A stretch of 64,000 bases of DNA from Ralstonia sp. NFACC01 (lineage in GTDB: Bacteria > Pseudomonadota > Gammaproteobacteria > Burkholderiales > Burkholderiaceae). The notes beneath the pieces were generated by a model. It made no database searches. It saw only the letters and a program-made list of their open reading frames with translations, and had not been told where the DNA came from. Below, piece after piece: positions 29,555-37,762 of this stretch. The position numbers were made by a program, and so were the translations under genes. The stretch is from assembly GCF_900115545.1 (NCBI RefSeq), contig NZ_FOWV01000001.1:248001-312000 (forward strand), in the 5' to 3' direction. Each line of letters starts with the position of its first letter. Positions within the stretch are counted from its first letter, which is position 1.

Positions 29555-30499
29555 ATGCATATTTCCCGGGTCGACCTGAACCTGTTTGTCGTCTTCGATG
29601 CGATCTACACGGAGGGCGGCATCACGGCGGCCGCACGCACGCTCAACCTGACGCAGCCCGCCGTAAGCCACGCGCTGGGGCGATTGCGCGAGCTGTTTGA
29701 CGACCCGCTGTTCGAGCGCCGTGGGCAGGGCATGGTGCCGACGCCGCTGGCGCGCACGCTCATCGCCGAAGTACGCAGCGCACTGCAGGGCTTCGAGCGC
29801 ACTTTGCGCGAAGGCACGCGTTTCGACCCCGCCACGAGCGAGCGCCGCTTCACGCTGTCGATGCGCGATGCGCTGGAAGCGACGTTGCTGCCGCCGCTCA
29901 TGGCGGCCATCGCCAAGGAGGCGCCGCGCATTGACGTGACGACCGTGCGCGGAGACCGCCGCCAGCTCGAAACCGAATTGCTGGCGGGCACCATTGATGC
30001 GGCTGCGGACATTCTGCTGCCGGCATCTCCGGCCATTCGGCATGCGCCGCTGCTGACCGACCCGATGGTGGTGCTGGCGCGCCCGGGCCACCCCATCGCA
30101 AATGTGCCGTTGACGCTGGAGCGCTATCTGGCGTGCGAACACGTGCATGTGTCGTCCCGGCGTCGCGGGGCAGGGCTGGAAGATGTGGAACTGCGCCGGC
30201 TCGGCCATGAGCGGCGCGTGCGGCTGCGTTGCCAGCATTACCCGGCCGCCTGCCGCGTGGTGAGCTGCACGGATCTGCTCGCCACATTGCCGATCCGCTA
30301 CGCGCGCATCGCCAATGAGCCGTATGGCAACGTGATGCTGCCGCTGCCGTTCAACGTGCAGCCGCTGGAGCTGTACCTGTACTGGCACACCAACAGCGAC
30401 CAGGACGCCGCCAGCCGTTGGTTGCGCGATCACGTGTTCGCCGCGATGGCGGAGGTGGCGCTGGATGACGCGGTGGCCGCATTCGCCGATGGGCGTTGA
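29555..30499 (+). CDS. LysR-family transcriptional regulator (thioesterase-linked)
   Basis: 314-residue LysR regulator. The winged helix-turn-helix is at residues about 5-65 (LNLFVVFDAIYTEGGITAAA, then LNLTQPAVSHALGRLRE). The rest is the periplasmic-binding-protein-like effector domain, with PLMAAIAKEAPRIDVTTVR. It is divergent from the thioesterase and ACAD11-like genes, the normal arrangement for a LysR controlling its neighbours. The effector is unknown, but an acyl-CoA or fatty/aromatic acid is a fair guess. Confidence 0.92.
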   Translation: MHISRVDLNLFVVFDAIYTEGGITAAARTLNLTQPAVSHALGRLRELFDDPLFERRGQGMVPTPLARTLIAEVRSALQGFERTLREGTRFDPATSERRFTLSMRDALEATLLPPLMAAIAKEAPRIDVTTVRGDRRQLETELLAGTIDAAADILLPASPAIRHAPLLTDPMVVLARPGHPIANVPLTLERYLACEHVHVSSRRRGAGLEDVELRRLGHERRVRLRCQHYPAACRVVSCTDLLATLPIRYARIANEPYGNVMLPLPFNVQPLELYLYWHTNSDQDAASRWLRDHVFAAMAEVALDDAVAAFADGR

Positions 30500-30551
30500 C
30501 GAACGCAGAAGCGGACGCAATCAGCGCCGCCGCAACATCCAATAAGAATGC

Positions 30552-31538
30552 CTACGTATTCACCGTGACGGCCGACTTGGCTTTGGCGGTCTTGACCGGC
30601 TTGGGCGATGTCGGTGCCGCCGTTGCCGACGGGAACGGGTAACGCGCGCTGAACTCCGCAAAGCGTGCGGCAAGAAAGTCCGCGCAGGCCGTCAGCCGCG
30701 CTGGTCGATGGCGGCGCGCAAGGGCGACAAGCTGCAGCGGCGTGGGTGCATGGCTCCATGCCGGCAATGCCACCTCCAACCGGCCGGCGCTCACGTCTTG
30801 CGCGACATCCAACCATGATTTGAACGCTAGGCCACGCCCCGCGATCGCCCAGTCGCGCACCACGGCGCCGTCGTCGCATTGGAAATCGCCGCGCACGTCG
30901 ATCGGGGCGGGGCCGCTGGCGTGCGTGAGTTGCCAGCGCGTGACGGGCTCGCCGTTGCGCAGGAGGATCAGGCAGCGGTGGTCGGCAAGGTCGCTCGGGT
31001 GTGCGGGCCGGCCATGCTGTTTGAAATACGACGGCGCGCCCACGATCACGCGTGGATGCGACGCCAACGGCCGCCGCACGAGCGCCGAATCCTGCAGATG
31101 CCCGTAGCGCAGCGCGAAGTCGAGGTCTTCGCGCATCAGATCGGCCAGCCGGTCACCGAGCACCAGCGTGATGCGCACACCGGGGTGCTCATCGCAGAAG
31201 GCATCGAGCCATGGGCGCAGGATGTGTCGCCCTAGGTCGGATGTGGCTGCAATGCGGATGGGGCCAGACAGCTCGGTGCGATCCTGCCCCAGGCTTTCTG
31301 CACCTTCGTCCAGCGCCTCCAGCGCCTGTCTTGCATAGCCTAGATAGCGCTGACCGGCTTCAGTCGGCCGCATGCTGCGTGTGGTGCGCTCGAACAGGCG
31401 GGCGCCGAGTTCGGTCTCCACGCGCTTGAGCGCCGCGCTGGCGGTGGCGGGCAGCCAGCCGAGCTGACGCGCGGCGGCGGAGAGGTTGCCGGCGTCAGCA
31501 ATGCGCACCAGCAGGCGGAGGTCGTCGAGGGCGATCAT
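30552..31538 (-). CDS. LysR-family transcriptional regulator (SDR-linked)
   Basis: 328-residue LysR regulator of the CrgA-like subgroup. The HTH is at residues about 1-60 (MIALDDLRLLVRIADAGNLS, then TASAALKRVETELGARLFER). The effector domain follows, and a Lys/Ala/Pro-rich tail of about 25 residues extends beyond it. ATG 31538 is taken over an upstream TTG. It is divergent from the SDR-VOC pair across a 127-base region with an 8-bp inverted repeat. Confidence 0.92.
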   Translation of the reverse strand: MIALDDLRLLVRIADAGNLSAAARQLGWLPATASAALKRVETELGARLFERTTRSMRPTEAGQRYLGYARQALEALDEGAESLGQDRTELSGPIRIAATSDLGRHILRPWLDAFCDEHPGVRITLVLGDRLADLMREDLDFALRYGHLQDSALVRRPLASHPRVIVGAPSYFKQHGRPAHPSDLADHRCLILLRNGEPVTRWQLTHASGPAPIDVRGDFQCDDGAVVRDWAIAGRGLAFKSWLDVAQDVSAGRLEVALPAWSHAPTPLQLVALARRHRPARLTACADFLAARFAEFSARYPFPSATAAPTSPKPVKTAKAKSAVTVNT

Positions 31539-31559
31539 TGTCAAAGCAGATTTGGAGAA

Positions 31560-31600
31560 TCATCAAAGCATAGCCAGATTATCTTGCTTTTGTTTGATGA
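31560..31600. promoter_or_regulatory. Inverted repeat between LysR and SDR genes
   Basis: TCATCAAA (31560-31567) and TTTGATGA (31593-31600) are exact complements 25 bases apart. The inner flanks (GCA and TGCTTTTG) extend the symmetry imperfectly. Position and spacing fit a LysR-type control region for the divergent pair. Confidence 0.6.
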
Positions 31601-31665
31601 AAGAATGGCCCCAATCGATTGACGGTTTTTTTTCTTTCCTCTTCTCAAAGCAAAGGAGCATTGGC

Positions 31666-32379
31666 ATGACTTCGAACACTCTGCAGGACCAGTCAGTGGT
31701 GGTATTGGGCGGTACGGCCGGTATTGGGCAGGCGGTGGCACACGCGGCGGCAGCCGAAGGGGCGCGCGTGACGGTGCTGGGGCGCTCGGCCAAGGCGGCC
31801 GGCGGTGTGCATGGCATTGCCGTTGATGCGAACGACACGGCATCGCTGGCGGGCGCGCTGGCGCAGGCAGCCCAGTTGTCGCCCAGCGGCAAGATCGATC
31901 ACTTTGTCATCACCATCGGCTCGCGCACGAGCCCGCCGCCGTTTGCTTCGCTGCAGCGTGCCGATCTTGAGCAGGCCTTCGGCACCAAGTTGTTTGCCGC
32001 ACTGATGGCGGTGCAGGCTGCGTTGCCGTATCTGGCGGAACGCGCATCGATTACGCTCACCTCGGGTCTGCTCTCGCGCAAGGCAACGGCAACCGGCTTG
32101 CTGCGTGGCTCGATCAATGCTGCAGTGGAAGCCGCCGCCAAGAACCTGGCGAAGGAACTCGCACCGCGCCGCGTCAACGTGATCAGCCCGGGCGTGGTGG
32201 ATACGGAAGTGTGGGGCGCGCCAGCCGATCGGCAGGCCATGCTCGCACGCATCGGCAGCGGCTTGCCGGTCGGCCGTGTCGGCACGCCGGAAGACCTTGC
32301 CCAAGGCTATCTGATGGCCTTGACCAACGGCTTCATGACCGGCGCCATCATCGACATTGAAGGAGGTGGTTTGCTATGA
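31666..32379 (+). CDS. SDR-family protein lacking the catalytic Tyr-x3-Lys
   Basis: 237-residue Rossmann-fold protein of the short-chain dehydrogenase family. The cofactor motif GGTAGIGQA is at residues about 15-23, TIGS in place of NNAG is near 85, and the C-terminal NVISPGVVDTEVWG and TGAIIDIEGGGLL are typical. In the segment before NAAVEAAAKNLAKEL the expected YxxxK is RGSIN, so both catalytic Tyr and Lys appear replaced. It may be a non-catalytic or unusual SDR. AAAGGAG precedes the ATG. The stop overlaps the VOC gene start in ATGA. Divergent LysR control is likely. Confidence 0.85.
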   Translation: MTSNTLQDQSVVVLGGTAGIGQAVAHAAAAEGARVTVLGRSAKAAGGVHGIAVDANDTASLAGALAQAAQLSPSGKIDHFVITIGSRTSPPPFASLQRADLEQAFGTKLFAALMAVQAALPYLAERASITLTSGLLSRKATATGLLRGSINAAVEAAAKNLAKELAPRRVNVISPGVVDTEVWGAPADRQAMLARIGSGLPVGRVGTPEDLAQGYLMALTNGFMTGAIIDIEGGGLL

Positions 32380-32780
32380 CGACTGACAGTGATTGGACCT
32401 TCGACCACGTGAACTTTCACGTGGCAGGAGATGCGCCCATCCTGAAATTCTTTGCCGATGTGCTCGGCTGGAAACCGGGGCCGCGCCCGGCGTTTCCGTT
32501 TCCCGGCACGTGGCTGTACCAGAACGACGATGCGCTGGTACACCTCGTGACGCAGGAGGGCGACACGCCGGAACTGGTGTTCTCGCACATCGCGTTCCGC
32601 ACCGGGAAGGACGCGGCCGATGTGCTGGCCGCCGTGCGCGAGAGTGGCGTGCCGCACCAGGTCAGAAAACACCCCGCGCGGCCTGCCGCACAGATCTTCG
32701 TGCAGTTGCCGGGCGGGGTGGTGCTGGAGCTGGAAGCGCCAATGTCCGGTCCGCTGGAAGCGGCGCGCGAGTACGAGTAA
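32376..32780 (+). CDS. VOC/glyoxalase-fold protein
   Basis: 134-residue single-domain protein of the vicinal oxygen chelate superfamily. It begins WTFDHVNFHVAG, with His supplying a potential metal ligand, continues ILKFFADVLGWKPGPRPAF, and ends with GGVVLELEAP, where Glu is a second ligand. Reaction unknown; family members isomerise methylglyoxal adducts, cleave aromatic rings or bind antibiotics. Translationally coupled to the SDR gene by a four-base overlap, suggesting a shared pathway. Confidence 0.85.
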   Translation: MTTDSDWTFDHVNFHVAGDAPILKFFADVLGWKPGPRPAFPFPGTWLYQNDDALVHLVTQEGDTPELVFSHIAFRTGKDAADVLAAVRESGVPHQVRKHPARPAAQIFVQLPGGVVLELEAPMSGPLEAAREYE

Positions 32781-32790
32781 AGCCGCGGCG

Positions 32791-33879
32791 TCAGGCGCCG
32801 GCCTGCTGCGCGTACTTCCAGCCCAGTTCGGCCATCGGGCGGGCGCGTTTGCCTGCCTCCAGCGCCTGTGCCGAAGACGCCGTGCCATCCACCACGCGCT
32901 TCATGATCCCCTGCAGGATGCCGGCAATGCGGAACATGTTGTAGGCGAGGTAGAAGTTCCAGTCGCCCGTGATGCGGCGGCCGGTGCGTTCTTCGTATTG
33001 GCGGATGTACTCGGCTTCGGTGGGAATGCCCAGTGCCGCGAAGTCCAGACCCGCCACGCCGCGGAACTGCCCCGGCTCGATGTGCCAGCTCATGCAGTGG
33101 TAGCTGAAATCGGCCAGCGGATGGCCGAGCGTTGACAGCTCCCAGTCGAGGATGGCCAGCACGCGCGGCTCGGTCGGATGGAAGATCAGGTTGTCGAGCC
33201 GGTAGTCGCCGTGAACGATGCTGGTGATTTCCTCGGCTTCCTGCGGCACGTGCTTGGGCAACCATTCGATCAGGTTGTCCATGGCCGGAATCGATTCGGT
33301 TTCCGACAGCTTGTACTGCTTGCTCCAGCGCTCGATCTGACGCGCGAAATAGTTGCCGGGTTTGCCGTAATCGGCCAGGCCGATGGCGGCGTAGTCGACG
33401 GTGTGCAGTGCTGAGATGACGCGGTTCATCTCGTCATAGATGGCGGTGCGCTCGGCCGGCGCCATGCCGGGCAGGGCCTGATCCCACAACACGCGGCCCT
33501 GCACGAATTCCATGATGTAGAAGGCGCGACCGATCACGGCTTCGTCTTCGCAGAGTGCATACATCTTCGCGACGGGCACGTCGGTCTTGGCCAGTGCATC
33601 CATCACCCGGTACTCGCGTTCGATGGCGTGCGCGGACGGCAGCAGCTTCGCCTTCGGACCGGGCTTCGCGCGCATCACGTACGTGCGCGACGGCGTGATC
33701 AGCTTGAACGTCGGGTTCGACTGGCCGCCCTTGAATTGCTCAACCGTGAGCGGGCCGGCAAAGCCTTCAACGTGTTCGCGCATCCACGCCTCTAGCGCGC
33801 CGATGTCGAACTTCTGCTGATCCGCTACCGGGCGCGTGCCCTCGAACGCCGAGAAATCCTGCTGGTCCGTTTGTGCCAT
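32791..33879 (-). CDS. APH-type phosphotransferase, ACAD10/11 kinase-domain-like
   Basis: 362-residue aminoglycoside phosphotransferase-fold kinase. The Brenner motif HGDYRLDNLIFHP and the metal-binding AILDWELSTLGHPLADFSYH are intact. The N-terminal lobe has GPLTVEQFKGGQSNPTFKL, the nucleotide loop typical of the kinase part of ACAD10/11 and of LvaA, which phosphorylates 4-hydroxyacyl-CoA in Pseudomonas levulinate degradation. GGAGACAC precedes the start. It is last in a four-gene minus-strand run after a histidine phosphatase. Antibiotic resistance is an unlikely role. Confidence 0.88.
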   Translation of the reverse strand: MAQTDQQDFSAFEGTRPVADQQKFDIGALEAWMREHVEGFAGPLTVEQFKGGQSNPTFKLITPSRTYVMRAKPGPKAKLLPSAHAIEREYRVMDALAKTDVPVAKMYALCEDEAVIGRAFYIMEFVQGRVLWDQALPGMAPAERTAIYDEMNRVISALHTVDYAAIGLADYGKPGNYFARQIERWSKQYKLSETESIPAMDNLIEWLPKHVPQEAEEITSIVHGDYRLDNLIFHPTEPRVLAILDWELSTLGHPLADFSYHCMSWHIEPGQFRGVAGLDFAALGIPTEAEYIRQYEERTGRRITGDWNFYLAYNMFRIAGILQGIMKRVVDGTASSAQALEAGKRARPMAELGWKYAQQAGA

Positions 33880-33917
33880 GGGTGTGTCTCCGAATCTTGT
33901 TGTGTATCGAGGAAAGT

Positions 33918-34652
33918 TCAGGTCGGTTGGCGATGGCGAAGGTATTGCTGCAGCAGCACTTCCATCGTCGTGAGTCGTGAGCCGACATGCGTTGGCGAAG
34001 GCGCCGAAAAATTGCTCATGCGCAGCACCCAGTCGGTCGGGGCCTCGCCAACATCGAGCACGTTGATGCAGCCGGCGGTCTGCGCGAGGCTGCCGAAGAA
34101 CACGCGCTCGCCGCCGGTGATGGCGTGCGAGAGGATCGCGCGGTTGGTGCCGCCATGCAGCACCAGCAGTACGGTGTCCCAGTCGGTTTGCGCGCGCAAC
34201 TGGGCGATTGGCGGAATCACCCGGTCAAGAAATTCGCCGATGCTCTCACCGTTGAGGAAGCGCCGGTCTTCCGAGACCGTGCCTTCAAACGCGCCGATGA
34301 ACGCTTGCGCGAGTTCATGCTCGGGAATCTCCGCCAGCTTGCCACCGCGGATTTCCTGCAGCTCGGGCCAGTGTTCAAGCGCGATGCCGCGTTCCTGCAT
34401 CGCGGGCATCTCGGCCAGCACACGCTGCGCGGTTTCCACCGTGCGCGGTAGGCCGCTGACGATCACGCGGTCGAAGACGATGTTTTCTGCGGCGAAGATT
34501 TTGCCTGCAGCGGTGGTTTGGCTGCGGCCGAGTTCGTTCAGCGGTACGGCTTCGGGCGACGGAACGGGGCGGCCGGTTTCGTCGAAGTACGTCACGGCGC
34601 CATGACGCATCAGATAGATGCGGCGACGCTGGGGTGTCGGGAAGGGAACCAT
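33918..34652 (-). CDS. Histidine phosphatase (phosphoglycerate mutase-like) family protein
   Basis: 244-residue member of the histidine phosphatase superfamily. The phospho-accepting motif RRIYLMRHGAVTYFD is near residue 9. The second catalytic His is in VLLVLHGGTNRAIL. It may hydrolyse phospho-esters of small molecules; specificity is not evident. It lies 38 bases upstream of the APH kinase gene on the same strand, so kinase and phosphatase are probably co-expressed. The ATG at 34652 has no strong ribosome site and lies 12 bases after the preceding stop. Confidence 0.87.
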   Translation of the reverse strand: MVPFPTPQRRRIYLMRHGAVTYFDETGRPVPSPEAVPLNELGRSQTTAAGKIFAAENIVFDRVIVSGLPRTVETAQRVLAEMPAMQERGIALEHWPELQEIRGGKLAEIPEHELAQAFIGAFEGTVSEDRRFLNGESIGEFLDRVIPPIAQLRAQTDWDTVLLVLHGGTNRAILSHAITGGERVFFGSLAQTAGCINVLDVGEAPTDWVLRMSNFSAPSPTHVGSRLTTMEVLLQQYLRHRQPT

Positions 34653-34664
34653 GCGAGCCGGAAA

Positions 34665-35444
34665 TTAGCGGTATTGGGGCTTGCGCTTTTGCAGGAAGGC
34701 GGAGATGCCTTCGTTGCCGTCGGCGTGGTGCAGCGCTTCGACAAAGCTGAGCTGCTCGGCCTTGAGGTGATCGTGCAGCGAGGCGTCTTCAGCGTGGGTG
34801 ATCAGACCCTTGATCCGGCCTACCGCATGCGGTGATTGCGCTGCGAGTTTTTCCGCCAGCGCCAACGCCTGGTCCAGCGCCTCGCCGGGTTTGACCACTT
34901 CGTTGATGAGGCCGAAGTGCGCCAACCGCTCCGCGCCAACGGGCTTGCCGAGCATGATGATTTCGCTCGCCAGCGGGCGCGGCAGGAAGCGCGCGATGTG
35001 CCAGGAGCCGCCGCCGTCCGGCGTGAGCGCCACGTTCACGTACGCCATCACGAACTTCGCATCCGACGCGGCAATCGCAAAGTCGCACGCCAGCAAGAGC
35101 GAGAAACCTGCGCCGGCTGCCGGGCCTTCCACTGCGGCAATCACCGGCTTGGGAAACGTGCGGATCGTCTCGATCCAGTGGTTGAGCGCGTCGATGCCTT
35201 CTTCCTGAACGCTTCGCGGCTTGCTCCGGTTTTCCAGCAGGCGGTTCAGGTTGCCGCCCGCGCAGAAGGCATTGCCGGCACCCGTGAAGATGACGGCGCG
35301 GATCTCGTTGTCGGTGACGGCGCGGTCCAGCGCTTCCATCGACGCGGTGTACATCACGGGGTCCAGCGCGTTGCGCGCGTCAGGGTTGGACAGCGTCAGC
35401 ACCAGCGTCGAGCCGATGCGTTTGGAGAGCAATTGCGCGGTCAT
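34665..35444 (-). CDS. Enoyl-CoA hydratase/isomerase, PaaG-like
   Basis: 259-residue crotonase-fold enzyme. Oxyanion-hole motifs are AGNAFCAGGNLNRL near residue 60 and EGPAAGAGFSLLLACD near 105. The catalytic segment reads LTPDGGGSWHIARFLPR, with Asp and no paired Glu, matching the isomerase-type PaaG subgroup more than bifunctional hydratases. It is second in a minus-strand operon after the 3-hydroxyacyl-CoA dehydrogenase and before the phosphatase and kinase. A role in aromatic-CoA or modified fatty-acid breakdown is likely but unproved. Confidence 0.9.
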   Translation of the reverse strand: MTAQLLSKRIGSTLVLTLSNPDARNALDPVMYTASMEALDRAVTDNEIRAVIFTGAGNAFCAGGNLNRLLENRSKPRSVQEEGIDALNHWIETIRTFPKPVIAAVEGPAAGAGFSLLLACDFAIAASDAKFVMAYVNVALTPDGGGSWHIARFLPRPLASEIIMLGKPVGAERLAHFGLINEVVKPGEALDQALALAEKLAAQSPHAVGRIKGLITHAEDASLHDHLKAEQLSFVEALHHADGNEGISAFLQKRKPQYR

Positions 35445-35470
35445 GGCGGCCTCGTCAGGGTAAGCGGCGA

Positions 35471-36979
35471 TCAGGCATCAAGCGTGAGCAGCGACATGCC
35501 CAGACGGGCACGGCGCAGCAGCCACGGGCTCGGGCGATAGCGCGGGTCGCCATAGAGCGTGTAGAGGTTTTGCAGGACTTCCAGAATGGCGTTCGCGCCT
35601 AGCGTATCGCCGAGTGCCAATGGCCCTTGCGGATAACCGAGCCCCAGCGTGACGGCCAGATCGATGTCGGTGGGCGTGGCAATGCGCTGCTGAGCGATGT
35701 CGCACGCGATGTTGACGATGCATGCCACGATGCGCTGCGCGACAAAACCACCGGAATCCCGGATCACCGTGACGGGTACGCCGTCGGACGCGAGCAAGCC
35801 GTGTGCGGCATCGCGGTAGGCTGCATCGGTGGCGGGTGTGGTCATCAGCGTGCGGCGCTTGGTGGCGGCAAACGGATAGAGCGTGTCGAGCGCCACGGTG
35901 CGGCGCGCGTCGAGCCCCTCGGCGGCCACGCACGCCGTGGCATCCAGCCCGCGCGGCGTGACGATGATCAGTGCATCGGCGGACGGTTTGGAACCGGCTT
36001 CGGGCGTGATGCCCAGATCGAGCAACAGGCGCTGCGCCGCGGCGTGGCCGGCGTCATGCGCGCGGCTGATCCACACCGAAGATGGGCGCGCAGACGGTGC
36101 TGGCGCCTCAGCGGGGATCTGCTTCTGTCCTTCCGGATAGCGGTAGAAACCTTCGCCCGTCTTGCGGCCCAGGATGCCGCCCGCAAAGCGCACCGCCGTG
36201 ATCTGCGACGGACGGTAGCGCGGCTCGTCGTAGAACTGGCGGTAGACCGATTCCATTACCGGATGCGAGACATCCAGCCCTGTCAGGTCCATCAACTCGA
36301 ACGGCCCCATGCGGAAGCCCGCCTGCTCGCGCATGATGGCGTCGATGTCCGCATACGCCGCCACACTTTCCTGGGCCACGCGCAGGCCCTCGGTGTTCAT
36401 GCCGCGCCCGGCGTGGTTGACGATGAAGCCCGGCATGTCGATGCAGCGCACGGCGGTATGGCCCATGCGCTTGGCCAGTGCGGCCAGTGCGTCGCCGGTG
36501 GCAGGCGCGCTGCGCAGGCCGTCGATGACTTCGACCACCTTCATCAGCGGCACCGGGTTGAAGAAGTGGAAACCCGCGACGCGTTCGGGGTGCTTGCATG
36601 TCGCGGCAATTGCGGTGATCGACAGCGACGATGTATTCGACGCCAGGATCGCATCCGCGCGGACGATGTTTTCGAGCTGACGGAAGAGGTCGCGTTTGAC
36701 GTCCAGCTTCTCGACGATGGCCTCGACCACGAGATCGCAGTCCGCCAGATCGGTGAGCGCGCCTGCAGGAACGAGCCGCGCGACGGCGGCGTCGGCTTCC
36801 TCCGTCGTCATCTTGCCCTTGGCAGCCAACTTGGCGAGCGTATCCGCCAGTGCAGTGCGCGCCGCTTCCACGGCTTGCGGGTTGGCGTCGAACAGCTTGA
36901 CGCGCAAACCTGCCTGGGCCGCGATCTGCGCAATGCCGCGCCCCATGGCGCCGGTGCCCACAATCCCGATAGTCTGCAT
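35471..36979 (-). CDS. 3-Hydroxyacyl-CoA dehydrogenase, PaaH-like
   Basis: NAD-dependent oxidation of 3-hydroxyacyl-CoA. The 502-residue protein has a Rossmann domain starting IGIVGTGAMGRGIAQIAAQ, the catalytic His in GFHFFNPVPLMKVVEVI near residue 140, and two C-terminal dimerisation domains, the second ending near GYPQGPLALGDTLG. Length and duplication match PaaH/3-hydroxybutyryl-CoA dehydrogenases. ATG 36979 is chosen because the nucleotide-binding fold starts there; an upstream in-frame start would add 23 unconserved residues. It heads a four-gene operon. A TAGCACGAGCGTGC operator-like site lies about 40 bases upstream. Confidence 0.92.
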   Translation of the reverse strand: MQTIGIVGTGAMGRGIAQIAAQAGLRVKLFDANPQAVEAARTALADTLAKLAAKGKMTTEEADAAVARLVPAGALTDLADCDLVVEAIVEKLDVKRDLFRQLENIVRADAILASNTSSLSITAIAATCKHPERVAGFHFFNPVPLMKVVEVIDGLRSAPATGDALAALAKRMGHTAVRCIDMPGFIVNHAGRGMNTEGLRVAQESVAAYADIDAIMREQAGFRMGPFELMDLTGLDVSHPVMESVYRQFYDEPRYRPSQITAVRFAGGILGRKTGEGFYRYPEGQKQIPAEAPAPSARPSSVWISRAHDAGHAAAQRLLLDLGITPEAGSKPSADALIIVTPRGLDATACVAAEGLDARRTVALDTLYPFAATKRRTLMTTPATDAAYRDAAHGLLASDGVPVTVIRDSGGFVAQRIVACIVNIACDIAQQRIATPTDIDLAVTLGLGYPQGPLALGDTLGANAILEVLQNLYTLYGDPRYRPSPWLLRRARLGMSLLTLDA

Positions 36980-37016
36980 ATGAAATCCGCTGCGATCGAA
37001 AGAAGTCTGGCTAAAA

Positions 37017-37030
37017 TAGCACGAGCGTGC
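37017..37030. promoter_or_regulatory. Operator-like palindrome in the 3-HCDH / GST divergent region
   Basis: TAGCACGAGCGTGC contains GCACG-AG-CGTGC (37019-37030). It shares the ACG-NN-CGT core and the TAGCACGA flank with the right arm of the repeat at 8741-8752. TAAAAT (37012-37017) abuts it as a possible -10 for the GST gene; on the opposite strand TATTTT does the same for the dehydrogenase operon. Confidence 0.55.
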
Positions 37031-37088
37031 GATTTCTGGCATCCGCACCGACCATAACGGACGGCCAAATTACCAAGGAGACGGGTTC

Positions 37089-37742
37089 ATGCTGACGCTT
37101 TACGGCTTTTCTGCGAGCAACTACTACAACAAGGTCAAGCTCGCCCTGCTGGAAAAGGGAATCCCTTTTGAGGAATCACTGCGCTGGCCGGACCAGACCG
37201 ACGGCGAAATCTCGCCGCTGCACAAGGTGCCGTATCTGAAAGATGGCGATCGCGGCATGTGCGAATCGCAGGTCATTGTCGACTATCTGGAAGCGGGCTA
37301 TCCGGAACATCCGCTGATTCCGGCCGATCCATTCCAGGCAGCCAAGGTGCGAGAGGTCGTGACTTTCCTGGAGCTGCACCTGGAATTGGTGGCGCGCCAG
37401 CTGTTTCCCGAGGCGTTCTTCGGCGGCAAGATCAGCGACAACCTGAAGGTCAAGGTGCGCGAACAACTGCAGAAGAACATTCCGGCGGCGGCCAAGCTGT
37501 TCAAGTTCTCGCCTTACGTCGCGGGCGACACGTTCACCATTGCGGACTGCGCGGCCATTGTGCACTTCCCGCTGGTCAGCCAGGCCACCAAGATCATCTA
37601 CGGTGAAGACCTGCTGGCGCAGGTCGAGGGCGTCAAGCCCTACTTGGCCCAGATGGCGGAAAACCCGAACGTGCAGAAAGTTCGGGCAGACAGCAAGGCC
37701 AATCTGGAGCAGATGCTGGCGCACTACGCCAGCAAGCGCTGA
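37089..37742 (+). CDS. Glutathione S-transferase family protein
   Basis: 217-residue GST. The N-terminal thioredoxin-like domain starts MLTLYGFSASNYYNKVKLAL, with Ser/Asn residues at the glutathione site, followed by HKVPYLKDGD and CESQVIVDYLE, which carries the conserved Glu-Ser pair as E-S-Q. The helical C-terminal domain includes FTIADCAAIVHF. AAGGAGA precedes the ATG. It is divergent from the 3-hydroxyacyl-CoA dehydrogenase operon. Substrate unknown. Confidence 0.88.
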   Translation: MLTLYGFSASNYYNKVKLALLEKGIPFEESLRWPDQTDGEISPLHKVPYLKDGDRGMCESQVIVDYLEAGYPEHPLIPADPFQAAKVREVVTFLELHLELVARQLFPEAFFGGKISDNLKVKVREQLQKNIPAAAKLFKFSPYVAGDTFTIADCAAIVHFPLVSQATKIIYGEDLLAQVEGVKPYLAQMAENPNVQKVRADSKANLEQMLAHYASKR

Positions 37743-37762
37743 TCGGCCTCGGCCTTACGGTC

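Noticed and set aside
32791-33879. Aminoglycoside resistance gene
   Set aside because: The APH fold is shared, but motifs and operon partners match the ACAD10/11 kinase type.
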